64,000 nt of DNA from Pseudoduganella armeniaca (GCF_003028855.1 NZ_CP028324.1:2790001-2854000); one strand, 5' to 3'. Positions 1 through 8,480 are shown, counted from the stretch's first letter. Made by a program: numbers and translations. Notes: generated from the sequence alone by a model not told the origin.

Positions 1-1
1 A

Positions 2-622
2 GCGGGCGACGCCGCCGCGCTGGACGTTGCGCTGCGCCGCATCGAAGCCGGCCAGGTCCCGGCCGTGCCGGCCACGTTCGCCATCGGCGGCGGCAAGGGT
101 GGCGACAAGCGCACAACCCTGGACTTCGCCATCGACCACCTGGCCCGGCATGCACCGACGCCGCAACGCGAGATCGCGCTGCCGGCCGGCAGCCCGTTCG
201 GCGCGGTGAGCGTGAAGACGGATGCCTGCACGCTGTGCATGGCCTGCGTCGGCGCCTGCCCGTCCTCGGCCCTGGCGGACAATCCGAACGCGCCGCAGCT
301 GCGCTTCACGGAGTCGAACTGCGTGCAGTGCGGCCTGTGCGCGAAGACCTGCCCGGAAAACGCCATCGAACTGACGCCGCGCCTGCTGCTGGCACCCGAT
401 GCGAAGCAGCCACGCGTGCTGAACGAAGCCAAACCCTATCACTGCATCCGCTGCGAAAAGCCGTTCGGCACCTTGCAGATGGTGGAGAACATGGTGGCCA
501 AGCTGTCCAGCCACGGCGCGTTCGCGGCCAACCTGGATCGCCTGCGCATGTGTTCCGACTGCCGTGTCGTCGACATGATGCAGCCGGCCAAAGAAGTCTC
601 GATCTTCGAGGTGAAGCGATGA
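2..622 (+). CDS. Ferredoxin-type 4Fe-4S protein of the formate dehydrogenase operon, C-terminal part
   Basis: Electron-transfer protein; only its last 206 residues are in the window because the frame is open through the left edge (the GTG at 65 lies inside this frame and need not be a start). Two full CxxCxxCxxxCP motifs (CTLCMACVGACP and CVQCGLCAKTCP) predict two [4Fe-4S] clusters. Two later CxxC pairs (CIRC, CSDC), about 45 residues apart, could bind another metal. The stop overlaps the TorD-like start as ATGA, so translation is probably coupled. No signal peptide can be judged. Its place at the head of the formate dehydrogenase genes suggests a role in electron transfer or enzyme assembly, which is inference. 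Confidence 0.85.
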   Translation, partial: AGDAAALDVALRRIEAGQVPAVPATFAIGGGKGGDKRTTLDFAIDHLARHAPTPQREIALPAGSPFGAVSVKTDACTLCMACVGACPSSALADNPNAPQLRFTESNCVQCGLCAKTCPENAIELTPRLLLAPDAKQPRVLNEAKPYHCIRCEKPFGTLQMVENMVAKLSSHGAFAANLDRLRMCSDCRVVDMMQPAKEVSIFEVKR

Positions 623-1230
623 ACGAAACCCGACTCCAATTCGAAACGCCGGACAGCGGCGAGGAAGCGGCGCGCGCCGAGCTGTATGGCCTGCTGTCGA
701 TGCTGTTCTACCAGGCACCCGGCGCCGAGCTGCTGGCCGCCATCGCGGCCGCGCCGGCCGAAGGCGAGGGCGAGCTGCCCGACGCCTGGCGCGCCTTGCA
801 GCTCGCCTGCGCCAGCGCCGACGCCCCCGCCGTGCAGGGCGAATACGACACGCTGTTCGTCAGCACCGGCAAGCCCGAGGTGTTCCTGTACGGCTCCTAT
901 TACATGTCCGGCTTCCTGATGGAGAAGCCCTTGGCGCTGTTGCGCGCGGAACTGGCGCGACTGGGCCTGGAACGCAGCGACGCCATGCCGGAAAGCGAGG
1001 ACCACATCGCCGCGCTGTGCGACGTCATGCGCGTGCTGATCTCGTCCGACGACGTGCTGCATGGCAGCATCGCAACGCAGAAGCAGTTCTTCGGCGGCCA
1101 GATGCAGCCGTGGGTGCAGCAGCTGTGCGACGCCGTCGCGGCCCATCCGCAGGCGCATTTCTACCGGCATGTCGCCGCGCTGGCCGGGGCGTTCTTCGCC
1201 GTCGAAATGCAGGCGTTCGACATGAGTTGA
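619..1230 (+). CDS. TorD/DmsD-family molybdoenzyme chaperone
   Basis: Protein of 203 residues, acidic and helical, of the TorD/NarJ type of cytoplasmic chaperone. These chaperones bind the twin-arginine leader of a molybdoenzyme and hold it back from export until cofactor is inserted. The pattern EYDTLFV followed by a glycine/tyrosine-rich stretch (YGSYYMSGFLMEKPL) and a later EDHIAAL is typical of the family. The ATG at 619 overlaps the preceding stop (ATGA). The likely client is the catalytic subunit encoded at 1616, which has an RR leader. The family call is firm; the client is inferred from context. Confidence 0.85.
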   Translation: MNETRLQFETPDSGEEAARAELYGLLSMLFYQAPGAELLAAIAAAPAEGEGELPDAWRALQLACASADAPAVQGEYDTLFVSTGKPEVFLYGSYYMSGFLMEKPLALLRAELARLGLERSDAMPESEDHIAALCDVMRVLISSDDVLHGSIATQKQFFGGQMQPWVQQLCDAVAAHPQAHFYRHVAALAGAFFAVEMQAFDMS

Positions 1231-1234
1231 CGTC

Positions 1235-1304
1235 AAACCCAGTGGTGACAGGCACCTGTTCGCGGGTCTACGACCCGCCAACAGGTGCCTGTCACCGTGG
1301 GTTT
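1235..1304. repeat. GACAGGCACC-family inverted repeat
   Basis: Near-perfect inverted repeat starting 5 bases after the TorD-like stop. The inner arms are 1244-1268 and 1272-1296 (25 bases, one mismatch, 3-base centre), and outer arms AAACCCA/TGGGTTT lie at 1235-1241 and 1298-1304. The arms contain GTGACAGGCACC, a variant of the core shared by elements at 18483, 27395, 38619 and 46684. It could fold as a long hairpin and act as a terminator or RNA stabiliser, but no long T run follows it. Confidence 0.85.
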
Positions 1305-1399
1305 AGCAAGCCGTCGTGTTACGAGCGTGAAAATGTGTGAGAATGTCGATTAATTCTATTAAGCAACAAGTGTTAACAAAACCGTCTGAGGAGACCAGC

Positions 1400-1597
1400 T
1401 TGTCTACCCAACCCAAACCCACGCGCAGGTCGTTCTTCGCCGGCCTCGGCGCCGTCGCCGCGGCCGGTGTCGCCGTCAAACTGGCCGGCAAACCCGCCGA
1501 ACCCGTTGCCGCCGAGCCGGCGCTAGCCGAACCGGAAGGCAGCGGCTACCGGCTCTCCGAACACGTCAAGAAGTACTACCGTACCACCCGGATCTGA
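1400..1597 (+). CDS. Formate dehydrogenase region TAT-signal protein
   Basis: Small protein of 65 residues with a twin-arginine leader (TRRSFFAGLGAVAAAGVAVKL) followed by a short Ala/Pro/Glu-rich part and the tail SEHVKKYYRTTRI. This matches the small 'formate dehydrogenase region TAT target' family found directly before the catalytic subunit gene in many proteobacteria; its function is not established. I chose the TTG at 1400 because GAGGAG lies 6 bases upstream at 1388-1393. An in-frame start at 1337 would add 21 residues before the leader and has no ribosome binding site. Stop at 1597, 18 bases before the next gene. Confidence 0.8.
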   Translation: MSTQPKPTRRSFFAGLGAVAAAGVAVKLAGKPAEPVAAEPALAEPEGSGYRLSEHVKKYYRTTRI

Positions 1598-1615
1598 TGC
1601 AGGGAAAGGATCACC

Positions 1616-4588
1616 ATGTTATTGACTCGTAAGAATGGCGACGGCAGCCGCCAGGCCACCCGGGCTGGCCGCTTTGCCGCCGGCCTGTCGGAAAGCCTGG
1701 CGCGCGCGCTGCCGACGATGGATCGCCGTGCGTTCCTGAAGCGCTCCGGCGTGGGCGTGGGCGTCGGCATCGCCGCCTCGCAATGGCAGCTCGTCAAGAA
1801 GGCGCAAGCCGCCGACAAGCCGGCCGAAGCCTCCGGCCTGAAGCGCGAAGTGCGCCGCACCGTATGCAGCCACTGCTCGGTGGGCTGCGCGGTCGATGCG
1901 GTCGTCGAAAACGGCGTCTGGGTGCGCCAGGAACCCGTGTTCGATTCGCCCATCAACCTGGGCGGCCATTGCGCCAAGGGTGCCGCGTTGCGCGAACACG
2001 GCCACGGCGAGCACCGGCTGAAGTACCCGATGAAGCTCGTCAACGGCAAATACCAGCGCATCAGCTGGGACGTGGCGCTGGAAGAGATCTCGCAGCGCCT
2101 GCTGGCGGTGCGCAAGGACAGCGGCCCGGACTCGGTGTTCTTCGTCGGCTCCTCGAAGCACAACAACGAGCAGGCGCAGCTCTTGCGCAAGTTCGTCTCC
2201 TTCTTCGGCACCAACAACTGCGACCACCAGGCCCGTATCTGCCACTCCACCACGGTGGCCGGCGTGGCCAACACGTGGGGCTACGGCGCCATGACGAACA
2301 GCTACAACGACATGTCGTTCTCCAAGGCCGTCATGTACATCGGCTCGAACGCGGCCGAGGCGCATCCGGTGTCGATGGTGCACATGATGCATGCCAAGGA
2401 AAACGGCTGCAAGATGATCGTTGTCGACCCGCGCTTCACCCGTACCGCGGCCAAGGCCGACCAGTACGTACGCATCCGTTCCGGCTCCGACATCCCGTAC
2501 CTGTACGGCATGCTGTACCACATCTTCAAGAACGGCTGGGAAGACAAGGAATACATCCACGACCGCGTGTACGGCATGGAAGCCGTGCGCGAGGAAGTCA
2601 TGAAGTGGACGCCGGAGAAGGTCGAGGAAGCCTGCGGCGTGCCGGAAGCGGAAGTGTTCAAGGCCGCGCAGACGATGGCGCTGAACAAGCCCTCGTCGGT
2701 GGTGTGGTGCATGGGCCAGACGCAGCACTCGATCGGCAACGCCATCGTGCGCGCCTCCTGCATCCTGCAGCTCGCGCTGGGCAACGTCGGCAAGTCCGGC
2801 GGCGGCACCAACATCTTCCGTGGCCACGACAACGTGCAGGGCGCCACCGACGTGGGTCCGAACCCGGACTCGCTGCCCGGCTACTACGGCCTGGCCACCG
2901 GCGCGTGGAAGCACTGGTGCACCGTGTGGGGCGTGGACTACGAGTGGGTCAAGGGCCGCTTCGCCTCGCAGGCGATGATGGAAAAATCCGGCACCACCGT
3001 GTCGCGCTGGGTCGACGCCGTGCTGGAAAAGAACGAACTGATCGACCAGGACAACAATGTGCGCGCGATGGTGTTCTGGGGCCACGCGCCCAACTCGCAA
3101 ACGCGTGGCCTGGACATGAAGAAGGCGCTCGATAAACTGGACACGCTGGTCGTGATCGACCCGTATCCGTCGGCCACCGCCGCGATGGCGGCGATGACGG
3201 TGGACGGCCAGGAGCTCAATCCGAACCGCGCCGTGTACCTGCTGCCGGCCGCCACCCAGTTCGAGACCTCGGGCTCCGTCACGGCGTCGAACCGTTCGAT
3301 CCAGTGGCGCGAGAAGGTCATCGAGCCGCTGTTCGAATCGCGCACCGACCACATGATCATGTACCAGCTGGCCGAGAAGCTAGGCTTCGCCAAGGAGCTG
3401 GTCGCCAAGATCAAGCTGGTGCCGGGCAAGGGCGGCATGCTGGAGCCGGAACCGGAATCGATGCTGCGCGAGATCAACCGCGGCACCTGGACCATCGGTT
3501 ACACGGGCCAGACGCCGGAGCGCCTGAAGGCGCACATGCGCAATATGCACAAGTTCGACGTCAAGACCCTGCGCTGCAAGGAGGGCAAGGACGAAGAGAC
3601 GGGCTATGACCTGACGGGCGACTATTTCGGCCTGCCGTGGCCGTGCTTCGGCACGGCGGAACTGAAGCACCCGGGCTCGCCGAACCTGTACGACACCAGC
3701 CGCCACGTGATGGACGGCGGCGGCAACTTCCGCGCCAACTTCGGCGTCGAGCGCGACGGCGTCAACCTGCTGGCCGAAGACGGCTCGCATTCGGTCGGCG
3801 CGGACATCACGACCGGCTACCCGGAATTCGACCACGTGCTGCTCAAAAAGCTGGGCTGGTGGGACGACCTGACCGAGGCGGAGAAAAAGGCGGCCGAGGG
3901 CAAGAACTGGAAGACCGACCTGTCCGGCGGCATCCAGCGCGTGTGCCTGAAGGTGCACGGCGTGCACCCGTACGGCAATGCCAAGGCGCGCGCCGTGGTG
4001 TGGAACTTCCCCGATCCGGTGCCGCTGCACCGCGAGCCGATCTTCGGCACGCGCCCGGACCTGGTGGCCAAGTACCCGACCCACGACGACAAGAAGGCGT
4101 TCTGGCGCCTGCCGACCCTGTACAAGACGCTGCAGCAGAAGAACGTCGAGGCGGGCCTGGCGGAGAAATTCCCCATCATCCTGTCGTCCGGCCGCCTGGT
4201 CGAATACGAAGGCGGTGGCGAGGAAACCCGTTCCAACCCGTGGCTGGCCGAACTGCAGCAGGAGAACTTCGTCGAGATCAACCCGCAGGCGGCCGCCGCA
4301 CGCGGCATCCGCAACGGCGAGTACGCGATCGTCTCCACGCCGACCGGCGCGCGCATCAAGGTGCGCGCCCTCGTCACGCCACGCGTGGCACCGGACACGG
4401 CCTGGATTCCGTTTCACTTCTCCGGCTGGTGGCAGGGCAAGGACATGCTCGAGTTCTATCCGGAAGGCGCGGCACCCGTGGTGCGCGGCGAAGCCGTCAA
4501 CACGGCCACCACGTATGGCTACGACGCCGTCACCATGATGCAGGAAACGAAGACCACGATCTGCAATATCGAGAAATTTACCGCCTGA
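1616..4588 (+). CDS. fdhA: Formate dehydrogenase catalytic (molybdopterin) subunit
   Basis: Oxidises formate to CO2 on a molybdenum or tungsten bis-MGD cofactor; exported folded to the periplasm by the Tat system. The product has 990 residues. A twin-arginine leader (RRAFLK, Arg37-Arg38) follows a 35-residue extension. Cys84, Cys87, Cys91 and Cys119 ligate the [4Fe-4S] cluster. The active site is in QARICHSTTVAG with Cys209-His210, so this is the cysteine rather than the selenocysteine form and no in-frame UGA is needed. AAAGGA precedes the ATG. It is followed 8 bases later by the FeS subunit. The family is clear; a related molybdopterin oxidoreductase acting on another substrate is unlikely given the adjoining fdhD and TAT protein. 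Confidence 0.95.
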   Translation: MLLTRKNGDGSRQATRAGRFAAGLSESLARALPTMDRRAFLKRSGVGVGVGIAASQWQLVKKAQAADKPAEASGLKREVRRTVCSHCSVGCAVDAVVENGVWVRQEPVFDSPINLGGHCAKGAALREHGHGEHRLKYPMKLVNGKYQRISWDVALEEISQRLLAVRKDSGPDSVFFVGSSKHNNEQAQLLRKFVSFFGTNNCDHQARICHSTTVAGVANTWGYGAMTNSYNDMSFSKAVMYIGSNAAEAHPVSMVHMMHAKENGCKMIVVDPRFTRTAAKADQYVRIRSGSDIPYLYGMLYHIFKNGWEDKEYIHDRVYGMEAVREEVMKWTPEKVEEACGVPEAEVFKAAQTMALNKPSSVVWCMGQTQHSIGNAIVRASCILQLALGNVGKSGGGTNIFRGHDNVQGATDVGPNPDSLPGYYGLATGAWKHWCTVWGVDYEWVKGRFASQAMMEKSGTTVSRWVDAVLEKNELIDQDNNVRAMVFWGHAPNSQTRGLDMKKALDKLDTLVVIDPYPSATAAMAAMTVDGQELNPNRAVYLLPAATQFETSGSVTASNRSIQWREKVIEPLFESRTDHMIMYQLAEKLGFAKELVAKIKLVPGKGGMLEPEPESMLREINRGTWTIGYTGQTPERLKAHMRNMHKFDVKTLRCKEGKDEETGYDLTGDYFGLPWPCFGTAELKHPGSPNLYDTSRHVMDGGGNFRANFGVERDGVNLLAEDGSHSVGADITTGYPEFDHVLLKKLGWWDDLTEAEKKAAEGKNWKTDLSGGIQRVCLKVHGVHPYGNAKARAVVWNFPDPVPLHREPIFGTRPDLVAKYPTHDDKKAFWRLPTLYKTLQQKNVEAGLAEKFPIILSSGRLVEYEGGGEETRSNPWLAELQQENFVEINPQAAAARGIRNGEYAIVSTPTGARIKVRALVTPRVAPDTAWIPFHFSGWWQGKDMLEFYPEGAAPVVRGEAVNTATTYGYDAVTMMQETKTTICNIEKFTA

Positions 4589-4596
4589 GGACTGAC

Positions 4597-5223
4597 ATGG
4601 CACGCATGAAATTCATTTGCGACACCGAACGCTGCATCGAATGTAACAGCTGCGCCACGGCGTGCAAGAACGAACACGAAGTACCATGGGGCGTGAATCG
4701 CCGCCGCGTGGTGACGATCAACGACGGCATCATCGGCCAGGAGAAATCCGTGTCGGTGGCCTGCATGCACTGCTCGGACGCGCCCTGCATGGCCGTCTGC
4801 CCGGTGGACTGCTTCTACCGCACCGACGAAGGCGTGGTGCTGCACAACAAGGACGCCTGCATCGGCTGCGGCTACTGCTCCTACGCCTGCCCGTTCGGCG
4901 CGCCGCAGTTCCCGTCCAACGGCACCTTCGGCCTGCGCGGCAAGATGGACAAGTGCACGTTCTGCGCCGGCGGCCCGGAGGAAAACGGTTCGCAGGAAGA
5001 ATTCGAGAAGTACGGCCGCAACCGCCTGTCCGAAGGCAAGCTGCCGGCCTGCGCCGAGATGTGCTCGACCAAGGCCCTGCTGGGCGGCGACGGCGACGTG
5101 GTGGCGGACATCTTCCGCACCCGCGTCATCACCCGTGGCAAGGGCAGCGAAGTGTGGGGCTGGGGCACCGCCTACGGCAACAAGCCGCAGCAGGACTCGG
5201 TGCCGCAGGAGCTGGCCAAATGA
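4597..5223 (+). CDS. fdh3B: Formate dehydrogenase FeS (beta) subunit, FDH3 type
   Basis: Protein of 208 residues that carries electrons from the catalytic subunit to the cytochrome b subunit. Four cysteine groups are visible: CIECNSCATACKNEH near the N-terminus, CMHCSDAPCMAVCP, CIGCGYCSYACPF, and a last split pair, CTFC with CAEMC. These predict four [4Fe-4S] clusters. It has no membrane anchor, unlike the beta subunit of E. coli formate dehydrogenase N, which fits the shorter FDH3 form. It has no signal peptide and is probably exported with the catalytic subunit. Its stop overlaps the next start (ATGA). Confidence 0.92.
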   Translation: MARMKFICDTERCIECNSCATACKNEHEVPWGVNRRRVVTINDGIIGQEKSVSVACMHCSDAPCMAVCPVDCFYRTDEGVVLHNKDACIGCGYCSYACPFGAPQFPSNGTFGLRGKMDKCTFCAGGPEENGSQEEFEKYGRNRLSEGKLPACAEMCSTKALLGGDGDVVADIFRTRVITRGKGSEVWGWGTAYGNKPQQDSVPQELAK

Positions 5224-5447
5224 AGCGCCTCGTCATCGTGACGGCGGCGCTGCTGCTGGCGGCCTGCGGCGAAGTGGACCAGTCCAAGCAGGGCGCCGGC
5301 GTGGAGCGCGGCGACCATGCGGCCTACACCGGCGCGCACGGCACCATCGCGGCCAAGGGCTGGGAAGCGGGCAGCCGCTCGTCGTGGCAGCAGCAGATCC
5401 GCAATCGCGGCCAGCTGCAGAACGAGTACAACCGGATCGCCCGGTGA
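5220..5447 (+). CDS. Small lipoprotein encoded inside the formate dehydrogenase operon
   Basis: Product of 75 residues with a lipoprotein signal peptide (MKRLVIVTAALLLAAC), Cys16 being the predicted lipidated residue. The mature part is short and polar, with GAHGTIAAKGWEAGSRSSW and a Gln/Asn/Arg-rich end. I recognise no domain. It starts with an ATGA overlap on the beta subunit gene and ends 14 bases before the gamma subunit, so it is made with the enzyme. It may help assemble or anchor the complex in the periplasm, which is inference from position. Confidence 0.8.
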   Translation: MKRLVIVTAALLLAACGEVDQSKQGAGVERGDHAAYTGAHGTIAAKGWEAGSRSSWQQQIRNRGQLQNEYNRIAR

Positions 5448-5461
5448 GAGGGGAGGCAAGC

Positions 5462-6574
5462 ATGCAACGATGGCTAGCCATGCTGGCGCTGTGCTGCGCC
5501 ACGCTGGGTACCGGCAGCGCGCTGGCGCAGCAGGACGCGCCCGCCACCGCGCCGGCCGCCGCACCGCAGGTGCAGTCGGTCGACATCCTGAAACAGGACC
5601 AGGCCGAGCGCACCCGCGCCCAGCCGGGCAACGCGGCGCCCGTGTGGCGCACGGTGAACGCGGGCACGGAGAACTATTCGAGCCTGCCGTACCGCGAGGC
5701 CGGCGTGCTGATCCAGCAGAAAGTGCAGTACCCGGGCCAGGACCGGCCCGTCTCGGCGGGCGAGGCCTGGCGCCGTTTCCGCAACGGTCCGCTGCTGCAC
5801 GTGGGCGGCTGGCTGTTCCTGGCGGCGATCGCCGCTTGCGCGGCGCTGTACTTCATCGCCGGTCCATTGAAGATCAAGGGACCGCTGACCGGTCGCCTGA
5901 TCGAGCGCTTCACGCCGAGCGAGCGCCTGATCCACTGGTCCGTCGCGATCACGTTCGTGATCCTGATGCTGTCCGGCCTGACGATGGCGTTCGGGAAGTT
6001 CGTGCTGATGCCGCTGATCGGCCATGGCCTGTTCGGCTGGCTGACGTATGCACTGAAGACCGTGCACAACTTCGTCGGACCCTTGTTCGCCGTGTCGCTC
6101 GTGTGCATGATCGTCAAGTTCGCGCGCGACAACCTGCCGGTGATGGCGGACGTCAAGTGGCTGCTGTCGCTGGGCGGCGCCATCGGCGGCAAGCATCCGC
6201 ATGCGGGCCGCTTCAACGGCGGCGAGAAGATCTGGTTCTGGGGCGGCGTGCTGGCGATGGGCGTGCTGGTGACGGCGTCCGGCTTCGTGCTGGACAAGAT
6301 CGTGCCGGGCCTGGACTATACGCGCCACCTGATGCAGCTGTCCAACGTGCTGCACCTGGTGGCCGCCTCGCTGGTGATGGCCGCGTCGCTGGGCCATATC
6401 TACCTGGGCACGCTCGGCATGCAGGGCGCCTACCGTGCGATGCGCGACGGCTATGTGGACGACCAGTGGGCCAAGGAGCACCACGACCTGTGGTACGACG
6501 AGGTGGTGCGCGGCGACGTGCCGCGCGTACGCTCGCAGGAATCCGCGCCGGCCACCGCGCCGCGCACCGTTTGA
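5462..6574 (+). CDS. Formate dehydrogenase cytochrome b (gamma) subunit
   Basis: Membrane subunit that binds haem b and passes electrons from formate to quinone; 370 residues. A signal peptide ending near ALAQ is followed by a periplasmic stretch of about 100 residues and then about five hydrophobic segments, starting at HVGGWLFLAAIAACAALYF, LIHWSVAITFVILMLSG, VHNFVGPLFAVSLVCMI, IWFWGGVLAMGVLVTAS and VLHLVAASLVMAASLGH. Histidines in IHWS, VHNF, VLHL and GHIY are candidate haem ligands. GGAGG lies 5 bases before the ATG at 5462. The long periplasmic region before the first helix is characteristic of formate dehydrogenase gamma subunits and is absent from ordinary cytochrome b561. Confidence 0.92.
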   Translation: MQRWLAMLALCCATLGTGSALAQQDAPATAPAAAPQVQSVDILKQDQAERTRAQPGNAAPVWRTVNAGTENYSSLPYREAGVLIQQKVQYPGQDRPVSAGEAWRRFRNGPLLHVGGWLFLAAIAACAALYFIAGPLKIKGPLTGRLIERFTPSERLIHWSVAITFVILMLSGLTMAFGKFVLMPLIGHGLFGWLTYALKTVHNFVGPLFAVSLVCMIVKFARDNLPVMADVKWLLSLGGAIGGKHPHAGRFNGGEKIWFWGGVLAMGVLVTASGFVLDKIVPGLDYTRHLMQLSNVLHLVAASLVMAASLGHIYLGTLGMQGAYRAMRDGYVDDQWAKEHHDLWYDEVVRGDVPRVRSQESAPATAPRTV

Positions 6575-6584
6575 GGAGAGAACG

Positions 6585-6941
6585 ATGAAACGTAGTGTAA
6601 TCAGCCTGTTGCTGCTGGCCTGCGCCACGCTGGCGCAGGCGAAGCTGCCGGCCCAGACGGAAGAGCAGAAGGCCGCCGCCGCGGCCGCGAAGGACAAGGC
6701 GGCATGGACCGACAAGGTCGCCGCCTTCCAACTGTGCAAGGCCCAGGACCGGGTGGCGGCGTATTATGCCAAGCACAAGGCCGACGGCAAGCCGCTGGCA
6801 CCGACCGCCGTGCCGGCGTGCACCGATCCGGGTCCTTACGTGGCGCAGGTGGTGGCGCAGGCGCAGGTCGGCGTGGCCGATTCGAAGCCGGTGCCCGCCG
6901 CCGGCGCGGTGCAGCCAGGTTCGGTCGTACCGAAGAAATAG
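6585..6941 (+). CDS. Small secreted protein of the formate dehydrogenase operon
   Basis: Product of 118 residues with a signal peptide (MKRSVISLLLLACATLAQA). The mature part begins with an Ala/Lys-rich helical stretch and holds two cysteines (FQLCKAQDR and PACTDPGP), which could form a disulphide. The end is Pro/Val-rich. I recognise no named family. GAGGAG precedes the ATG by 7 bases, and the gene lies 10 bases after the gamma subunit and 16 before fdhD. An accessory role in the periplasmic enzyme is inferred only from context. Confidence 0.8.
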   Translation: MKRSVISLLLLACATLAQAKLPAQTEEQKAAAAAAKDKAAWTDKVAAFQLCKAQDRVAAYYAKHKADGKPLAPTAVPACTDPGPYVAQVVAQAQVGVADSKPVPAAGAVQPGSVVPKK

Positions 6942-6957
6942 CAAGGGAACCAGCGCG

Positions 6958-7800
6958 ATGTCGTACCGCCCCCAGTTGTCGAGCGCCAGCGCCGTGCTGA
7001 CGCGTGAAGTCGAGGTGCTCGACGAGCGGGGCCGCGCGTCCGTCATCGCCATTCCCGCCGAGCGCCCGCTCACCGTCTATGTCGACAAGCGCGAGCTCGT
7101 CACCTTGATGACCTTGGGCGGCGCGCCGGAGGCGCTGACCCTGGGTTACCTGCGCAACCAGCGCCTCGTGACGGCGCTGGAGGACATCGTCTCGGTGCAG
7201 GTGGACTGGGAGGTGGACGCGGTGGCCGTGACGACCCGGAACGGCATCGCCAGCCTGGAACAGCGCACCGCACAAAAAGTCGTCACCACCGGCTGCGGCC
7301 AGGGCTCCGTATTCGGCGGGCTGATGGACGACGTCGACCGCATCGTGCTGCCGCCGCAAGCGCGGCTGGCGCAATCCACGCTGTACCGCATCGTCGACGC
7401 GGTACGCAATCATCCATCGATCTACAAGCAGGCCGGCTCCGTGCACGGCTGCGCCTTGTTCTCCGCCCGCGGCGAGATGCTCAGCTTTGTCGAAGACGTG
7501 GGCCGCCATAACGCGGTGGACGCGATCGCCGGCCAGATGTGGCTGGACGGCACCGAGGGCGCCGACAAGGTGTTCTATACCACCGGGCGGCTGACGTCCG
7601 AGATGGTCATCAAGGGGGCCCAGATGGGCATCCCGTTCCTGCTGTCCCGCTCGGGGACCACGCAGATGGGCCATATGGTGGCCGAGCGCATCGGCATGAC
7701 CCTGCTGTCGCGCTGCACCGGCAAGCATTTCCTCTTGCTGACGGGGCAGGAGCGGCTCGTCTATGAGCCGGGCACGGCGGATGTGTTGCGCTATGCTTGA
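6958..7800 (+). CDS. fdhD: Formate dehydrogenase accessory sulfurtransferase FdhD
   Basis: Passes sulfur from the cysteine desulfurase IscS to the molybdenum cofactor, a step needed for formate dehydrogenase activity; cytoplasmic, 280 residues. Family marks include RPLTVYVD near the N-terminus, GCALFSARGEMLSFVEDVGRHNAVD in the middle (split here across two motifs: GCALFS and VGRHNAVD) and YTTGRLTSEMV. The sulfur-carrying loop reads TTGCGQGSVFGG: one cysteine is present where E. coli FdhD has a CxxC pair (Cys121/Cys124). Last gene of the operon; no clear terminator follows it. Confidence 0.93.
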   Translation: MSYRPQLSSASAVLTREVEVLDERGRASVIAIPAERPLTVYVDKRELVTLMTLGGAPEALTLGYLRNQRLVTALEDIVSVQVDWEVDAVAVTTRNGIASLEQRTAQKVVTTGCGQGSVFGGLMDDVDRIVLPPQARLAQSTLYRIVDAVRNHPSIYKQAGSVHGCALFSARGEMLSFVEDVGRHNAVDAIAGQMWLDGTEGADKVFYTTGRLTSEMVIKGAQMGIPFLLSRSGTTQMGHMVAERIGMTLLSRCTGKHFLLLTGQERLVYEPGTADVLRYA

Positions 7801-7883
7801 ACTGCGTGCTTTCACTGGCACCGCGAAATAACACCGGTGTCAGGCACTCGCGCCAACGCGCGTGATCTCGAAACCGATGGGCG

Positions 7884-7908
7884 AAAAAAAACCCGCCGAA
7901 GCGGGTTT
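7884..7908 (-). terminator. Intrinsic terminator of the first PEP-CTERM gene
   Basis: On the minus strand a 7-bp GC-rich stem AACCCGC/GCGGGTT with loop CGAA (or TTCG read on the minus strand) is followed by a run of eight T. It lies about 24 bases beyond the stop of the gene ending at 7932. The same stem and loop recur at 8904-8929. Confidence 0.9.
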
Positions 7909-7931
7909 AGTGAAGCTAACTCAGCTGAAGA

Positions 7932-8480
7932 TCAGCCCAGTTTGTTGTTGGCTTTGCGGCGAGCCGTGAAAGCCAGCATGCCCAGGCCCAGGCCCAGCAT
8001 GGCGTAGGTGGTTGGCTCAGGAACAGCCGACACCAGGTTCAGGTTGCCAGCGTAGGAACCGCCTTTGCCGTTCAGCAGCGTGTTGCCGGTGACGGTGAAG
8101 CCGTAGTTGCCGGCGATCAGGTTAGCTTCTGGAGCGAAGGTGATGCCGCCGTCCAGATCGAAATCCGTTGCCAGGTTCGTACGCACGCCACCGACTTCCG
8201 AGAAGAAGGTGATGTCGGTGATACCGTAGTTGAACAGCTTGGCGGCGTCGATGCGGGTTTTGCCAGCGATCGCGGTACCGGTAGCCGTAGCGAACTCGTC
8301 CGAAACCGAGAACAGGAACGTATCGGTGTACGAACCGGCGGCTGCGTGGGTCAGGCCGAACGTTGCGTTGCCAGCGGCATCGAACGTCAGGGTCGTGTCT
8401 GCGGCGGCAACGCCGCTAGCCAGCAGGCCGGCGGACAGCAGGAGGGAACCGGCGACCTTGCTGAACAGTGCTTTTTTCAT
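7932..8480 (-). CDS. PEP-CTERM sorted exported protein, FxDxF type (copy 1)
   Basis: Exported protein of 182 residues with a signal peptide (SKVAGSLLLSAGLLASGVAAA) and a C-terminal sorting tail: VPEPTTYAMLGLGLGMLAF followed by ARRK. The PEP motif, transmembrane segment and basic end are the substrate signal for an exosortase, which would cleave the tail outside the membrane; no exosortase gene is in the window. The middle is beta-rich with YTDTFLFSV and ITDITFFSE, as in the FxDxF PEP-CTERM family. It is about 65% identical by eye to the neighbour at 8954 and ends in the same terminator, so the two arose by tandem duplication. Confidence 0.9.
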   Translation of the reverse strand: MKKALFSKVAGSLLLSAGLLASGVAAADTTLTFDAAGNATFGLTHAAAGSYTDTFLFSVSDEFATATGTAIAGKTRIDAAKLFNYGITDITFFSEVGGVRTNLATDFDLDGGITFAPEANLIAGNYGFTVTGNTLLNGKGGSYAGNLNLVSAVPEPTTYAMLGLGLGMLAFTARRKANNKLG

